Shown here: piece after piece, positions 1 to 7,469 of the stretch | How the letters are laid out: every line of letters starts with the position of its first letter | Numbering within the stretch: position 1 is the first letter of the stretch | Assembly: GCF_001083795.1 (NCBI RefSeq) | Contig: NZ_LAVK01000005.1 | Location: forward strand, 1 to 59,292 | Direction: 5' to 3' | Length of the DNA: 59,292 nt | Source: Streptomyces sp. SBT349 | GTDB taxonomy: Bacteria; Actinomycetota; Actinomycetes; Streptomycetales; Streptomycetaceae | Position numbers and translations under genes: made by a program | Notes under the pieces: generated by a model | What the model was told of the DNA's origin: nothing | The model's database searches: none | What the model saw: the letters and a program-made list of their open reading frames with translations, nothing else

Positions 1-1
1 G

Positions 2-529
2 GCCTCGCTGGTCGCCGAGGACGTCGAGGGGCGGGTGGGGGACCCGCACCCGGTGCGGCTGGCCGAGCTCTCCGAGGCCACCGTCACCGGCTCGCACGGC
101 CAGCTCTGCCGGATCCTGGGGAACCTGGTGGACAACGGGCAGCGGCACGCCGCCTCGGCCGTGCGCGTCTCGCTGCGGCGGGAGGGCGGCGAGGCGGTGC
201 TTGAGGTCGCGGACGACGGGACGGGCGTGCCCGAGGCGGACCGGGAGCGGATCTTCCAGCGGTTCGTGCGGCTCGACGACGCCCGCAGCAGGGACGACGG
301 CGGCGCGGGGCTCGGCCTGGCGATCGCCAGGGACGTGGCCGCCCGCCACGGCGGCAGCCTCACGGTGGGCGCGGCCCCCGAGGGCGGGGCCCTCTTCGCC
401 CTGCGCCTTCCGGTCGTCGAGGGCGGCGACCCCGCCGAGCCCGAGGAGTCGGGCGTCGAGGAGTCGGGCGACGAGGAGCGGGGGAACGAGGAGCGGGGCA
501 CGGAGCCGAGCGGGAGCGGCGGCCGGTGA
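2..529 (+). CDS. Sensor histidine kinase, C-terminal part (5' end outside window)
   Basis: Only the catalytic ATPase end of a membrane sensor kinase is visible; the dimerisation/phosphoacceptor part lies before base 1. The frame is open from base 2. Visible are an N-box (LGNLVDNGQRHA), a G1 box (VADDGTGVPEADRERIFQRF) and a G2 box (GAGLGLAIA), in the order and spacing of HATPase_c domains of HisKA-type kinases such as CseC/MtrB relatives. Such kinases autophosphorylate and pass phosphate to a response regulator, presumably encoded upstream. After the ATPase fold there is a hydrophilic tail of about 30 residues built from repeated acidic blocks (EESG, EERG) that is not part of the kinase fold. 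The family call is firm; the signal is unknown. Confidence 0.9.
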   Translation, partial: ASLVAEDVEGRVGDPHPVRLAELSEATVTGSHGQLCRILGNLVDNGQRHAASAVRVSLRREGGEAVLEVADDGTGVPEADRERIFQRFVRLDDARSRDDGGAGLGLAIARDVAARHGGSLTVGAAPEGGALFALRLPVVEGGDPAEPEESGVEESGDEERGNEERGTEPSGSGGR

Positions 530-560
530 TGCGGGCGGCCGGTGACTCAGCTCGCCGGAC

Positions 561-1040
561 TCACTGGGGCCGGCCGCGCTCGGCGTGCAGGTGCTCGGCG
601 ACCGGGACCAGCGCGTGGTACAGGCTTTCGAGACCCTCGGGGGTGAGCAGGTCCACGAAGTGGCGGCGGACGGACGCCACGTGGTGGGGGGCGACCTCGC
701 GCATGGTGCCCCAGCCCCGCTCGGTGAGCACCGCGAACAGGCCGCGCTTGTCGGAGTCGCAGTTCTCGCGGCGGACGAGGCCGCTCCGCTCCATGCGGGT
801 GATCTGGTGGGAGAGCCTGCTCTTGGACTGGAGCGTCGCGGCGGCCAGGTCGCTCATGCGCATCCGGTGCTCGGCGGACTCGGAGAGGTTGACCAGGATC
901 TCGTAGTCGTTGATGGTCAGGCCGAACGGCTGGAGGTCCCGTTCCAGCCGGTGCGTGAGCAGCCTGCTGACCTCCAGATGGGTGCGCCAGGCGCGCTGCT
1001 CGGCGTCACTGAGCCAGCGAGTGCCGCTTTCCGTGTCCAT
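561..1040 (-). CDS. MarR family transcriptional regulator (copy 1)
   Basis: A 159-residue winged-helix repressor. The start chosen is the ATG giving MDTESGTRW, because a -10 type hexamer lies 7 nt upstream; an in-frame start six codons earlier is also possible. The MarR core is clear: the ERDLQPFGLTINDYEILVNL helix, the recognition region LAAATLQSKSRLSHQITRME, and the wing GLVRRENCDSDKRGLFAVLT. It is divergent from a DUF3817 membrane protein 71 bp away, and a second MarR/DUF3817 pair lies about 5.5 kb downstream. The ligand is unknown. Repression of the divergent gene and itself is the usual MarR arrangement, but this is inference. Confidence 0.9.
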   Translation of the reverse strand: MDTESGTRWLSDAEQRAWRTHLEVSRLLTHRLERDLQPFGLTINDYEILVNLSESAEHRMRMSDLAAATLQSKSRLSHQITRMERSGLVRRENCDSDKRGLFAVLTERGWGTMREVAPHHVASVRRHFVDLLTPEGLESLYHALVPVAEHLHAERGRPQ

Positions 1041-1047
1041 AACGGGC

Positions 1048-1053
1048 ACTCTA
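1048..1053 (-). promoter_or_regulatory. -10 hexamer of probable leaderless marR copy 1 transcript
   Basis: Reading the minus strand, TAGAGT is followed by 7 nt and then the chosen ATG. TAnnnT at 6-8 nt from the start codon is the usual arrangement of leaderless actinobacterial transcripts, and no good Shine-Dalgarno sequence is present. Confidence 0.5.
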
Positions 1054-1111
1054 ACCAAAGGCCGGGGCCCGGCCGGATCGATCGGTTCGCGGACTGAGAG
1101 AATCGGGTCCC

Positions 1112-1456
1112 ATGGACCTCAAGACCGCATCCGCCCTGCGCAGGCTCCGGCTGGTGTCCGCCCCCGAGGCGGTCTCCTTCCTCGTGCTGCTGGTCTGCTC
1201 CGTGCTCAAGCGGACCACCGACTTCGACGCGGTGCCGGTGATGGGAGCCATCCACGGCATCCTGTTCATCGGCTACGTGCTCTTCTGGGCCGACGCGTGG
1301 AACCGCGCCAAGTGGCCGCTGCCCACCGCCGCCTGGTACTTCCTGATGTCCGTCCTGCCCACCGGCGGCTTCTTCGCCGAGCGGCGGCTGCGCCGGGAGC
1401 AGGACGCCGCGGTGATCGCCGCCCGCGCCCGCCGCGAGGGCGTCGTCAACACCTGA
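1112..1456 (+). CDS. DUF3817 integral membrane protein (copy 1)
   Basis: A small membrane protein of 114 residues with three hydrophobic segments (about residues 18-34, 44-60 and 70-88) and a basic C-terminus (ERRLRREQ). The pattern GAIHGILFIGYVLFWADAWNRAKWPL is typical of DUF3817, where HG and the aromatic/basic loop are conserved. The function is unknown. DUF3817 genes commonly sit beside MarR regulators in streptomycetes, as here and again at 7032. It is divergent from MarR copy 1, so the 71-bp gap should hold both promoters. It is a true paralogue of the 7032 gene but clearly diverged from it. Confidence 0.85.
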   Translation: MDLKTASALRRLRLVSAPEAVSFLVLLVCSVLKRTTDFDAVPVMGAIHGILFIGYVLFWADAWNRAKWPLPTAAWYFLMSVLPTGGFFAERRLRREQDAAVIAARARREGVVNT

Positions 1457-1583
1457 CGGGCCCGGCCTCCCCCGGACGCCGCCCTTCATCGCTCACTCGG
1501 ACCCTCCTGGTTCGACAGGGGCCGCGGCCTGACGTGTCGTTGGATACGTCGGTTCTGCGGCTTTTGTACCTGAGGAGGGCGTT

Positions 1584-3392
1584 GTGCGGCGTGCGGGCTA
1601 CGACTACGAGACCTACAGCTGTCTTGCCGGCCCTCTCGCCGAGCCCGGACCGGGGTACCGGGTGCGCTACCGCACCCTGATCTCCCGCGAGCCCCACCGA
1701 ATACGGGCCACGCTGCTGATGACCCTGGCGCCGCTGCTCTCCGCGGTGCTGCTGGTCTGGCTGGTGCACCCCAGCCACTGGACGGACCGGGACCACGCGT
1801 CCTGGTGGCTGCTGGCCGCCGACGCGGTGATGCTGGTGAGCGTCGGGCTGGTCGAGCTGTTCCGCCTGGTCAACGTGGTCTCCGTCGCGCACGCCACGCT
1901 GGTGGCCCGCGACCCGGTGCCCGTGGTCCCCGAGACCGGCACGCGCGTCGCGTTCCTCACGACCTATGTGCCGGGCAAGGAGCCGCTGGCCATGGTGCGC
2001 GCCACCCTGGAGGGCGCCGCCGGGCTGCGGCACCGCGGCCCGTTCGACGTCTGGCTGCTGGACGAGGGCGACGACCCCGAGGCGCGCGCCCTGTGCGCCG
2101 ACCTCGGCGTGCGCCACTTCAGCCGCAAGGGCGTCGCCGCCTGGAACCGCCCCAGCGGACCGCACCGCGCCCGCACCAAGCACGGCAACTACAACTCCTG
2201 GCTCGACGCGCACGGCGACGAGTACGACTTCTTCGCCTCGGTCGACACCGACCACGTGCCGCTGCCCGACTACCTGGAGCGGATGCTCGGCTACTTCCGC
2301 GACCCCGACGTGGCCTTCGTCGTCGGCCCCCAGGTCTACGGGAACTACACGGCCGCCGTCACCAAGGCCGCGGAGAGCCAGCAGTTCCTGTTCCACGCGC
2401 TCATCCAGCGGGCGGGCAACCGCTACGGCTCGCCGATGTTCGTGGGCACCAACAACGCCGTGCGGATCAGCGCGGTGCAGGGCATCGGCGGCCTGGTCGA
2501 CTCCGTCACCGAGGACATGGCCACCGGCTTCGAGCTGCACCGCGCCGTCAACCCGGACACCGGCAACCGCTGGCGCTCCGTCTACACCCCCGACGTGCTC
2601 GCGGTCGGCGAGGGGCCCTCCTCCTGGACCGACTTCTTCTCCCAGCAGCACCGCTGGTCGCGCGGCACCTACGAGACCATCCTGCGCCAGTACGGGCGGG
2701 GGCCGCGCCGCCACCGGGTGGGGCCGGCGTTCCACTACTCGCTGATGCTCGCCTTCTACCCGATGGCGGCCGTCACCTGGGCGCTCGGCGCCCTGGGGTG
2801 CGCGCTCTACCTGGTGCTCGGCGCCTCGGGAACGCAGGTCGCCTCGTCCGTGTGGATGATGCTCTACAGCGACGTGGCCGCGCTCCAGATCGGCCTGTAC
2901 ATGTGGAACAGGCGCCACAACGTCTCCCCGCACGAGCCGGCCGGTTCCTCCGGCGCCGCGGGCATGGTCATGTCCGCGCTCTCCGCGCCCGTCTACACCC
3001 GCTCGCTGCTGGACGCCCTGCTGCGTCGCCGCAGCGGGTTCGTCGTCACCCCCAAGGGCGGCGCGGCCAGCCCCGACCGGGCGGCGACGTTCCGCCTGCA
3101 CCTGTTCTGGGCGGGCGTGCTGGCCGCCGCGCTGCTGGCCTCGGTCGTCCTGGGGAACACCCACGCCGCCATGCGGATCTGGGCGCTGATCGCCCTGGCC
3201 GTGGCGCTGGCCCCGGCCGTCGCCTGGTGGCTGACCGACGTGCACGCGGGGAACGCCGCGGACCGGGCGGCCACCGAGCCCCCCGCCGCGGAGACCACGG
3301 AGCCCACGGAGAGCCCGGAGACCGCAGGAAGCACAGGAAGCACAGGAAGCACCGAGGACACGCCACGACGACCCGTGGGAGCTGACGCATGA
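1584..3392 (+). CDS. cslA: Cellulose synthase-like glycosyltransferase CslA
   Basis: A membrane-embedded GT2 processive beta-glycosyltransferase of 602 residues. The GTG start is 5 nt after a strong GAGGAGG. Two N-terminal transmembrane segments (about 42-62 and 73-95) precede the cytosolic GT-A domain, which carries the full D, DxD, TED, QxxRW set: D160 (LLDEGDD), D221/D223 (VDTDHVP), TED at 309-311 and QQHRW at 354-358. At least four more transmembrane segments follow, then a hydrophilic tail with GST repeats (a 9-bp unit repeated three times near 3329-3350). In S. coelicolor/S. lividans CslA makes a beta-(1,4)-linked glucan at hyphal tips and works with GlxA. The ATGA overlap with the next gene indicates coupling. 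Assignment rests on motifs plus gene order. Confidence 0.93.
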   Translation: MRRAGYDYETYSCLAGPLAEPGPGYRVRYRTLISREPHRIRATLLMTLAPLLSAVLLVWLVHPSHWTDRDHASWWLLAADAVMLVSVGLVELFRLVNVVSVAHATLVARDPVPVVPETGTRVAFLTTYVPGKEPLAMVRATLEGAAGLRHRGPFDVWLLDEGDDPEARALCADLGVRHFSRKGVAAWNRPSGPHRARTKHGNYNSWLDAHGDEYDFFASVDTDHVPLPDYLERMLGYFRDPDVAFVVGPQVYGNYTAAVTKAAESQQFLFHALIQRAGNRYGSPMFVGTNNAVRISAVQGIGGLVDSVTEDMATGFELHRAVNPDTGNRWRSVYTPDVLAVGEGPSSWTDFFSQQHRWSRGTYETILRQYGRGPRRHRVGPAFHYSLMLAFYPMAAVTWALGALGCALYLVLGASGTQVASSVWMMLYSDVAALQIGLYMWNRRHNVSPHEPAGSSGAAGMVMSALSAPVYTRSLLDALLRRRSGFVVTPKGGAASPDRAATFRLHLFWAGVLAAALLASVVLGNTHAAMRIWALIALAVALAPAVAWWLTDVHAGNAADRAATEPPAAETTEPTESPETAGSTGSTGSTEDTPRRPVGADA

Positions 3393-5323
3393 GGTACCGC
3401 CCGAGCAGCCGGACGAAGAAGACCGCCATCGGCACCGGAGCCACCCTGCTGCTGGCCGCGCTCAACGTGCCCGCCGCGCTGAGCTTCGCCCAGGACCGGC
3501 TGCACGAGTACCGCATCTCGCGGCCCGAGTACATGGCCGAGTACGGCGTCTGGGACGTCGTCGACGTGCCCGAGGAGTTCCGCACCAGCGCCATCCACGC
3601 GGCCCTGCTGCGCACCGGCAAGGTCCTGCTGATCGCCGGCTCGGGCAACAAGGAGGAGGAGTTCGACGCCGGGACCTTCCGCACGATCCTGTGGGATCCG
3701 GAGGAGAACACGTTCAGCGAGGTGCCCACGCCCGAGGACCTGTTCTGCGCGGGCCATGCCGCGCTGCCCGACGGCCGGCTGCTGGTCGCCGGCGGTACGG
3801 CCCGTTACGAGGTGTTGGGCGACGACGTCACCCACGCGGGCGGGGGGATGCTCCTGAAGAACGAGAACCCCGACCGGGAACACGCGTTCCCCAGGGGCAC
3901 CCGCCTCCGTTCGCCCTCCGGACGCGAGTACGTCACCGAGACGGCGGTCACCGTGCCCGCCGCGGCCAAGGAGGAGTCCGGCGGCGAGGTGGAGATCACC
4001 GCGGGCGAGGTGCGGGTGTTCGTGGTGGCGGCCGACGAGGGCGAGGAGGGCGTGGCGAAGGACCCGGCGCAGTACGAGATCGCCGGCCTCACCGGCGAGG
4101 ACGCCGACAACCTCTACGGCCTGGCCGGGGAGATCACGCTGGACGACCAGGACTTCCAGGGCATCGACGCCGCCTACGAGTTCGACCCCGAGGCGGAGCG
4201 CTATGTCCCGGTGGACCCGATGGGCGAGGCCCGCTGGTACCCCACGCTGACCACCCTGCCCGACGGCCGGGTGCTGACCGTCTCGGGCCTGGACGAGGTC
4301 GGCGAGGTGGTGCCCGGCATCAACGAGATCTACGACCCGGTGACCAAGACCTGGTCCGAGGGGCCCGAGCGGTACTTCCCCACCTACCCGGCGCTCTTCC
4401 TCACCCAGGGCGGCGAGATCTTCTACACCGGCTCCAACGCGGGCTACGGCCCCGCCGACGAGGGCCGGGACCCGGGCCTGTGGGATCTGGAGACGAACAC
4501 GTTCACCGAGGTGGGCGGCCTCACCGACCCCGACCAGCTGGAGACCTCGGCCTCGCTGCTGCTGCCCCCGGCCCAGGACCAGCGGTTCATGGTGCTGGGC
4601 GGCGGCGGGGTCGGGGAGTCGGAGAAGGCGACCGGCCGGACCGCGATCATCGACCTGAACGAGGAGGCCCCCGCGTTCGCGGACGGCCCCTCGCTGCCGC
4701 AGGGCACGCGGTACCTCAGCAGCGTGATCCTCCCCGACGACACCGTCTTCACCTCGGGCGGCTCCGAGGACTACCGGGGGCGCGGCCTGAGCGACATCCT
4801 CAAGGCCCAGTTCTACGACCCCGCGGCGAACGCGTTCCGCCCGGCCGCGGCGCCCACCGTGGGCCGCAACTACCACTCCGAGGCGCTGCTGCTGCCCGAC
4901 GGGCGGGTCGCCACCTTCGGCTCCGACCCGCTCTTCGGGGACGCGGCGAACACGCGGATGGGTGAGTTCGAGAAGCGCATCGAGGTCTACACCCCGCCCT
5001 ACCTCAAGGGCGGCCGGGAGGAGACGCGGCCCGTGCTCGGTGAGGGACCCGAGAGCGCCGGGCTCGGCGGGACGGCGACCTTCGCGACCGAGCACCCCGA
5101 GCGGATCGAGACGGCCCGCCTGATGCGGCCGAGCGCCGTCACGCACACCACGGACGTGGAGCAGCGCTCCATCCAGCTGGAGGTCGAACGCGGCGAGGGC
5201 CGGGCGACGTTCACCCTCCCCGACGACCCCTCGCTGGTGCCCCCCGGCTGGTACATGCTCTTCGTGACGGACGCCGAGGGCACGCCCTCGGAGGCCAGGT
5301 GGATCCAGGTCCTTGGAGAGTAG
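3389..5323 (+). CDS. glxA: GlxA, galactose oxidase-like mononuclear copper radical oxidase
   Basis: A 644-residue copper radical oxidase, almost the size of characterised Streptomyces GlxA. It begins on the ATGA overlapping the cslA stop. A hydrophobic segment (about residues 13-34) anchors or exports it. Kelch-type blades follow (repeated xPDGRxLxxGG), then a C-terminal DUF1929 Ig-like domain. The only cysteine I find is C120 in LFCAGH, the position expected to form the Tyr-Cys redox cofactor. RWYPTL supplies the crosslinked-tyrosine/Trp region, RNYHSEALLLPDGR the Tyr-His copper ligands, and VTHTTD the C-terminal His ligand. GlxA oxidises the CslA-derived glycan at the cell surface and is needed for its deposition in S. 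lividans. Family call firm; substrate from literature knowledge. Confidence 0.93.
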   Translation: MRYRPSSRTKKTAIGTGATLLLAALNVPAALSFAQDRLHEYRISRPEYMAEYGVWDVVDVPEEFRTSAIHAALLRTGKVLLIAGSGNKEEEFDAGTFRTILWDPEENTFSEVPTPEDLFCAGHAALPDGRLLVAGGTARYEVLGDDVTHAGGGMLLKNENPDREHAFPRGTRLRSPSGREYVTETAVTVPAAAKEESGGEVEITAGEVRVFVVAADEGEEGVAKDPAQYEIAGLTGEDADNLYGLAGEITLDDQDFQGIDAAYEFDPEAERYVPVDPMGEARWYPTLTTLPDGRVLTVSGLDEVGEVVPGINEIYDPVTKTWSEGPERYFPTYPALFLTQGGEIFYTGSNAGYGPADEGRDPGLWDLETNTFTEVGGLTDPDQLETSASLLLPPAQDQRFMVLGGGGVGESEKATGRTAIIDLNEEAPAFADGPSLPQGTRYLSSVILPDDTVFTSGGSEDYRGRGLSDILKAQFYDPAANAFRPAAAPTVGRNYHSEALLLPDGRVATFGSDPLFGDAANTRMGEFEKRIEVYTPPYLKGGREETRPVLGEGPESAGLGGTATFATEHPERIETARLMRPSAVTHTTDVEQRSIQLEVERGEGRATFTLPDDPSLVPPGWYMLFVTDAEGTPSEARWIQVLGE

Positions 5324-5349
5324 AGCCCCGGAGAGTAGGGCCTCTGGGA

Positions 5350-6366
5350 TCACGCGTCGGCGTTGCGGGCCAGGTCCAGGGCGTACTCCGGCCACCAGCG
5401 GCCGGCCCGGGGGCCGCCGCGGCACTCGCCGTCGGACTCCCCCGGCCGCTTGATCCACAGGTACGCGTCCACCAGCGGGTCGCCGGTCTCCGTCGTCGGG
5501 GGGGTGCCCAGCGCCCGGCCCGGCGGGTTGCACCAGGGTTCCGCGTCGCCCTCGTAGGGCCCGTTCCCGTTGCGGCTGGTGTCGATGACGAAGTGCGCCC
5601 CGCCCAGCAGCGAGGAGAGGTCGCGGCCGTACGCGGCGCTGGCGTCCAGCGTCTGGAAGTTGGCGACGTTCAGGGCGAAGCCGTCCGCCCGCGCGACGCC
5701 GGAGCGGGTCAGGGCGTCGGCGAGGCGGTCGGGGTCGGCGATCCAGCTGGGGTTGCCCGCGTCGAGGTACACCCGGGTGTTCGGCTGGGCCGTGAGGGCC
5801 TCCACGGCGGAGGCCAGCAGGTCGAAGCGCTCGGTCAGGTACATGCGGTCCGTGCAGCCGTCGGCGGTGTGCGGCACCGCGTCGGGCTCCAGGACCACGA
5901 TGGCGCGCGCCGTCCCGATGGCCTCGGCGAACGACCCGATCCACCGCTCGTACGCCTCCGCGCCGGCCGCGCCGCCCTGCGAATACTGGCCGCAGTCGCG
6001 GTGCGGGATGTTGTACGCGACCAGCACGGCGGTCCTGCCCGCCTCGGTGGCCGCCTCGGTGACCGTCCGCACGCGGGGGCCGGGGTCCTCCTCGCCGGGC
6101 GGCCAGGTCGCCATCGGCCGCTCGGAGATCCGGCGCAGCAGCTCCGCGTCCTCCTCGCGCCCGGCCCGTTCCCAGGTGGCGACCTGCCGCGCCGCCGGGC
6201 TGTCCGGGTCCACCCAGAACTCCCCGCCACCCGCGGCGGGTTCGGTGGAGTCCCCGGCCGGGGCCCCCGCCCTGCCGTCGCCGGAGGAGCAGCCGAGGAC
6301 GAAGACGGTCAGCAGGAGGAACGCCGCGACGCCGAGCGGGCGGGGGGAACGGAGAGGGCCGCACAT
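5350..6366 (-). CDS. GH6 endoglucanase lipoprotein (CslZ-like)
   Basis: A family 6 glycoside hydrolase of 338 residues from the ATG giving MCGPLRSPRP, which places a classic lipoprotein signal (LLTVFVLGC, lipobox LGC) at residue ~26; the upstream in-frame start would bury it. GH6 signatures follow in order: VAYNIPHRDCGQYSQGG, the catalytic acid region VLEPDAVPH, YLDAGNPSW, NVANFQT, FVIDTSRNGNGP, WCNPPGRALG and the C-terminal WIKRPGESDGEC. GH6 enzymes cleave beta-1,4-glucan by inversion. It converges on glxA with 26 bp between the stops, matching the cellulase that accompanies cslA-glxA in streptomycetes and presumably trims the nascent glucan. The lytic polysaccharide monooxygenase found near csl loci elsewhere is not present. 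Confidence 0.92.
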   Translation of the reverse strand: MCGPLRSPRPLGVAAFLLLTVFVLGCSSGDGRAGAPAGDSTEPAAGGGEFWVDPDSPAARQVATWERAGREEDAELLRRISERPMATWPPGEEDPGPRVRTVTEAATEAGRTAVLVAYNIPHRDCGQYSQGGAAGAEAYERWIGSFAEAIGTARAIVVLEPDAVPHTADGCTDRMYLTERFDLLASAVEALTAQPNTRVYLDAGNPSWIADPDRLADALTRSGVARADGFALNVANFQTLDASAAYGRDLSSLLGGAHFVIDTSRNGNGPYEGDAEPWCNPPGRALGTPPTTETGDPLVDAYLWIKRPGESDGECRGGPRAGRWWPEYALDLARNADA

Positions 6367-6433
6367 GGCGTCATCGTGCCATGACGGAGCGTTGCCGCCG
6401 GGCAGCGCCACCACGCCGGTATGACTAAGCCGG

Positions 6434-6439
6434 TAGGGT
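6434..6439 (+). promoter_or_regulatory. -10 hexamer of probable leaderless marR copy 2 transcript
   Basis: TAGGGT lies 7 nt before the GTG start of the MarR gene and there is no Shine-Dalgarno sequence, so the transcript probably begins at or next to the start codon. The 80-bp gap to the divergent GH6 gene must hold both promoters. Confidence 0.55.
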
Positions 6440-6446
6440 CGCCGAC

Positions 6447-7013
6447 GTGCCCAAGCCGCTCAGCCTTCCCTTCGACCCCATCGCCCGCGCCGACGACCTG
6501 TGGCAGAGACGCTGGGGGACGGTGCCGTCGATGGCCGCCATCACCTCGGTCATGCGGGCCCACCAGATCCTGCTCGCCGAGGTCGACGCGGTGGTCAAGC
6601 CGTACGGGCTCACCTTCGCGCGGTACGAGGCGCTGGTGCTGCTGAGCTTCAGCAGGGCCGGGGAGCTGGCCATGTCCAAGATCGGCGAGCGGCTCATGGT
6701 GCACCCCACCTCGGTGACCAACACGGTGGACCGGCTGGTGCGCTCGGGCCTGGTCACCAAGCGGCCCAACCCGCACGACGGCCGCGGCATCCTGGCCTCG
6801 ATCACCGAGGAGGGGCGCCGGGTCTGCGAGGCGGCCACCCGGGACCTGATGGCGATGGACTTCGGGCTCGGCGCCTACGACGACGAGGAGTGCCGGGAGA
6901 TCTTCGCGCTGCTGCGCCCGCTGCGGGTGGCCGCGAAGGACTTCGAGGCGGCCCCCGAGGTGCTGGTCCCCGCCTCCGGGAACGAGGGGGCAGGGGAGGA
7001 ACGCCCCGAATGA
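6447..7013 (+). CDS. MarR family transcriptional regulator (copy 2)
   Basis: 188 residues from a GTG. The MarR core spans roughly residues 30-150: HQILLAEVDAVVKPYGLTFARYEALVLL, then the recognition helix LMVHPTSVTNTVDRLVRSGLV and the wing KRPNPHDGRGILASITEEG. It differs strongly from MarR copy 1 in the recognition helix, so the two need not share operators. It is followed 18 bp later by a DUF3817 gene on the same strand, whereas copy 1 is divergent from its partner. The position next to the isobutyryl-CoA mutase gene matches the SCO5413-5415 order as I recall it. The ligand is unknown. Confidence 0.9.
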   Translation: MPKPLSLPFDPIARADDLWQRRWGTVPSMAAITSVMRAHQILLAEVDAVVKPYGLTFARYEALVLLSFSRAGELAMSKIGERLMVHPTSVTNTVDRLVRSGLVTKRPNPHDGRGILASITEEGRRVCEAATRDLMAMDFGLGAYDDEECREIFALLRPLRVAAKDFEAAPEVLVPASGNEGAGEERPE

Positions 7014-7018
7014 CCCGA

Positions 7019-7024
7019 TAGGCT
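7019..7024 (+). promoter_or_regulatory. -10 hexamer of probable leaderless DUF3817 copy 2 transcript
   Basis: TAGGCT begins 6 bp after the MarR stop codon and is 7 nt from the next ATG, with no Shine-Dalgarno sequence. The DUF3817 gene may therefore be transcribed on its own as well as by read-through from marR. Confidence 0.5.
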
Positions 7025-7031
7025 CGCCCGC

Positions 7032-7385
7032 ATGAAGCGGAGTGTGCTCACGCGGTACCGCGTCATGGCCTATGTCACCGCCGTGATGCTGCTGGTCCTG
7101 TGTACCTGCATGGTCTTCAAGTACGGGTTCGATCAGGGCGAGGACCTCACCCTGATGGTCTCGCAGGTGCACGGGCTGCTGTTCATGATCTACCTGGTCT
7201 TCGCGTTCGACCTGGGTCACAAGGCGCGCTGGCCGTTCGGCAAGCTGCTGTGGGTGCTGCTCTCGGGCACCATCCCGTTCGCCGCCTTCGTGGTCGAGCG
7301 GCGGGTCTCGGTCGAGGTCGCGCCGCTGGTCGAGGGCGAGGACGAGGGCAACCCCGCCGAGCCGGTCAAGCAGGTCGGGGCGTAA
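7032..7385 (+). CDS. DUF3817 integral membrane protein (copy 2)
   Basis: 117 residues with three hydrophobic segments (about 12-30, 44-60 and 70-88). The core VHGLLFMIYLVFAFDLGHKARWPFGKLL aligns with GAIHGILFIGYVLFWADAWNRAKWPL of copy 1, including the conserved HG, L and WP positions, and a VERRV motif follows the last segment. The C-terminus is acidic here but basic in copy 1. The function is unknown. It sits tandem with MarR copy 2 and 84 bp before the mutase gene, where the only obvious operator is the palindrome at 7445. Confidence 0.85.
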   Translation: MKRSVLTRYRVMAYVTAVMLLVLCTCMVFKYGFDQGEDLTLMVSQVHGLLFMIYLVFAFDLGHKARWPFGKLLWVLLSGTIPFAAFVVERRVSVEVAPLVEGEDEGNPAEPVKQVGA

Positions 7386-7433
7386 CCGGCCCGTGCCCCG
7401 CCCCTTCCGGGTGAACCGGGAGGGGCATCGCGC

Positions 7434-7463
7434 TCGACAGATAGTTGGACGTCCAAGTAAATT
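7434..7463 (+). promoter_or_regulatory. Promoter and operator palindrome of the isobutyryl-CoA mutase gene
   Basis: The perfect 12-bp palindrome TTGGACGTCCAA occupies 7445-7456. A -10 like TAAATT (7458-7463) follows at once and lies 6 nt before the ATG at 7470. A plausible -35, TCGACA, is at 7434-7439, giving an 18-bp spacer that contains the whole palindrome. A dimeric repressor bound there would block RNA polymerase. The palindrome and spacing are seen directly; the regulator is unknown, and MarR copy 2 is one candidate. Confidence 0.6.
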
Positions 7464-7469
7464 GGCCGC

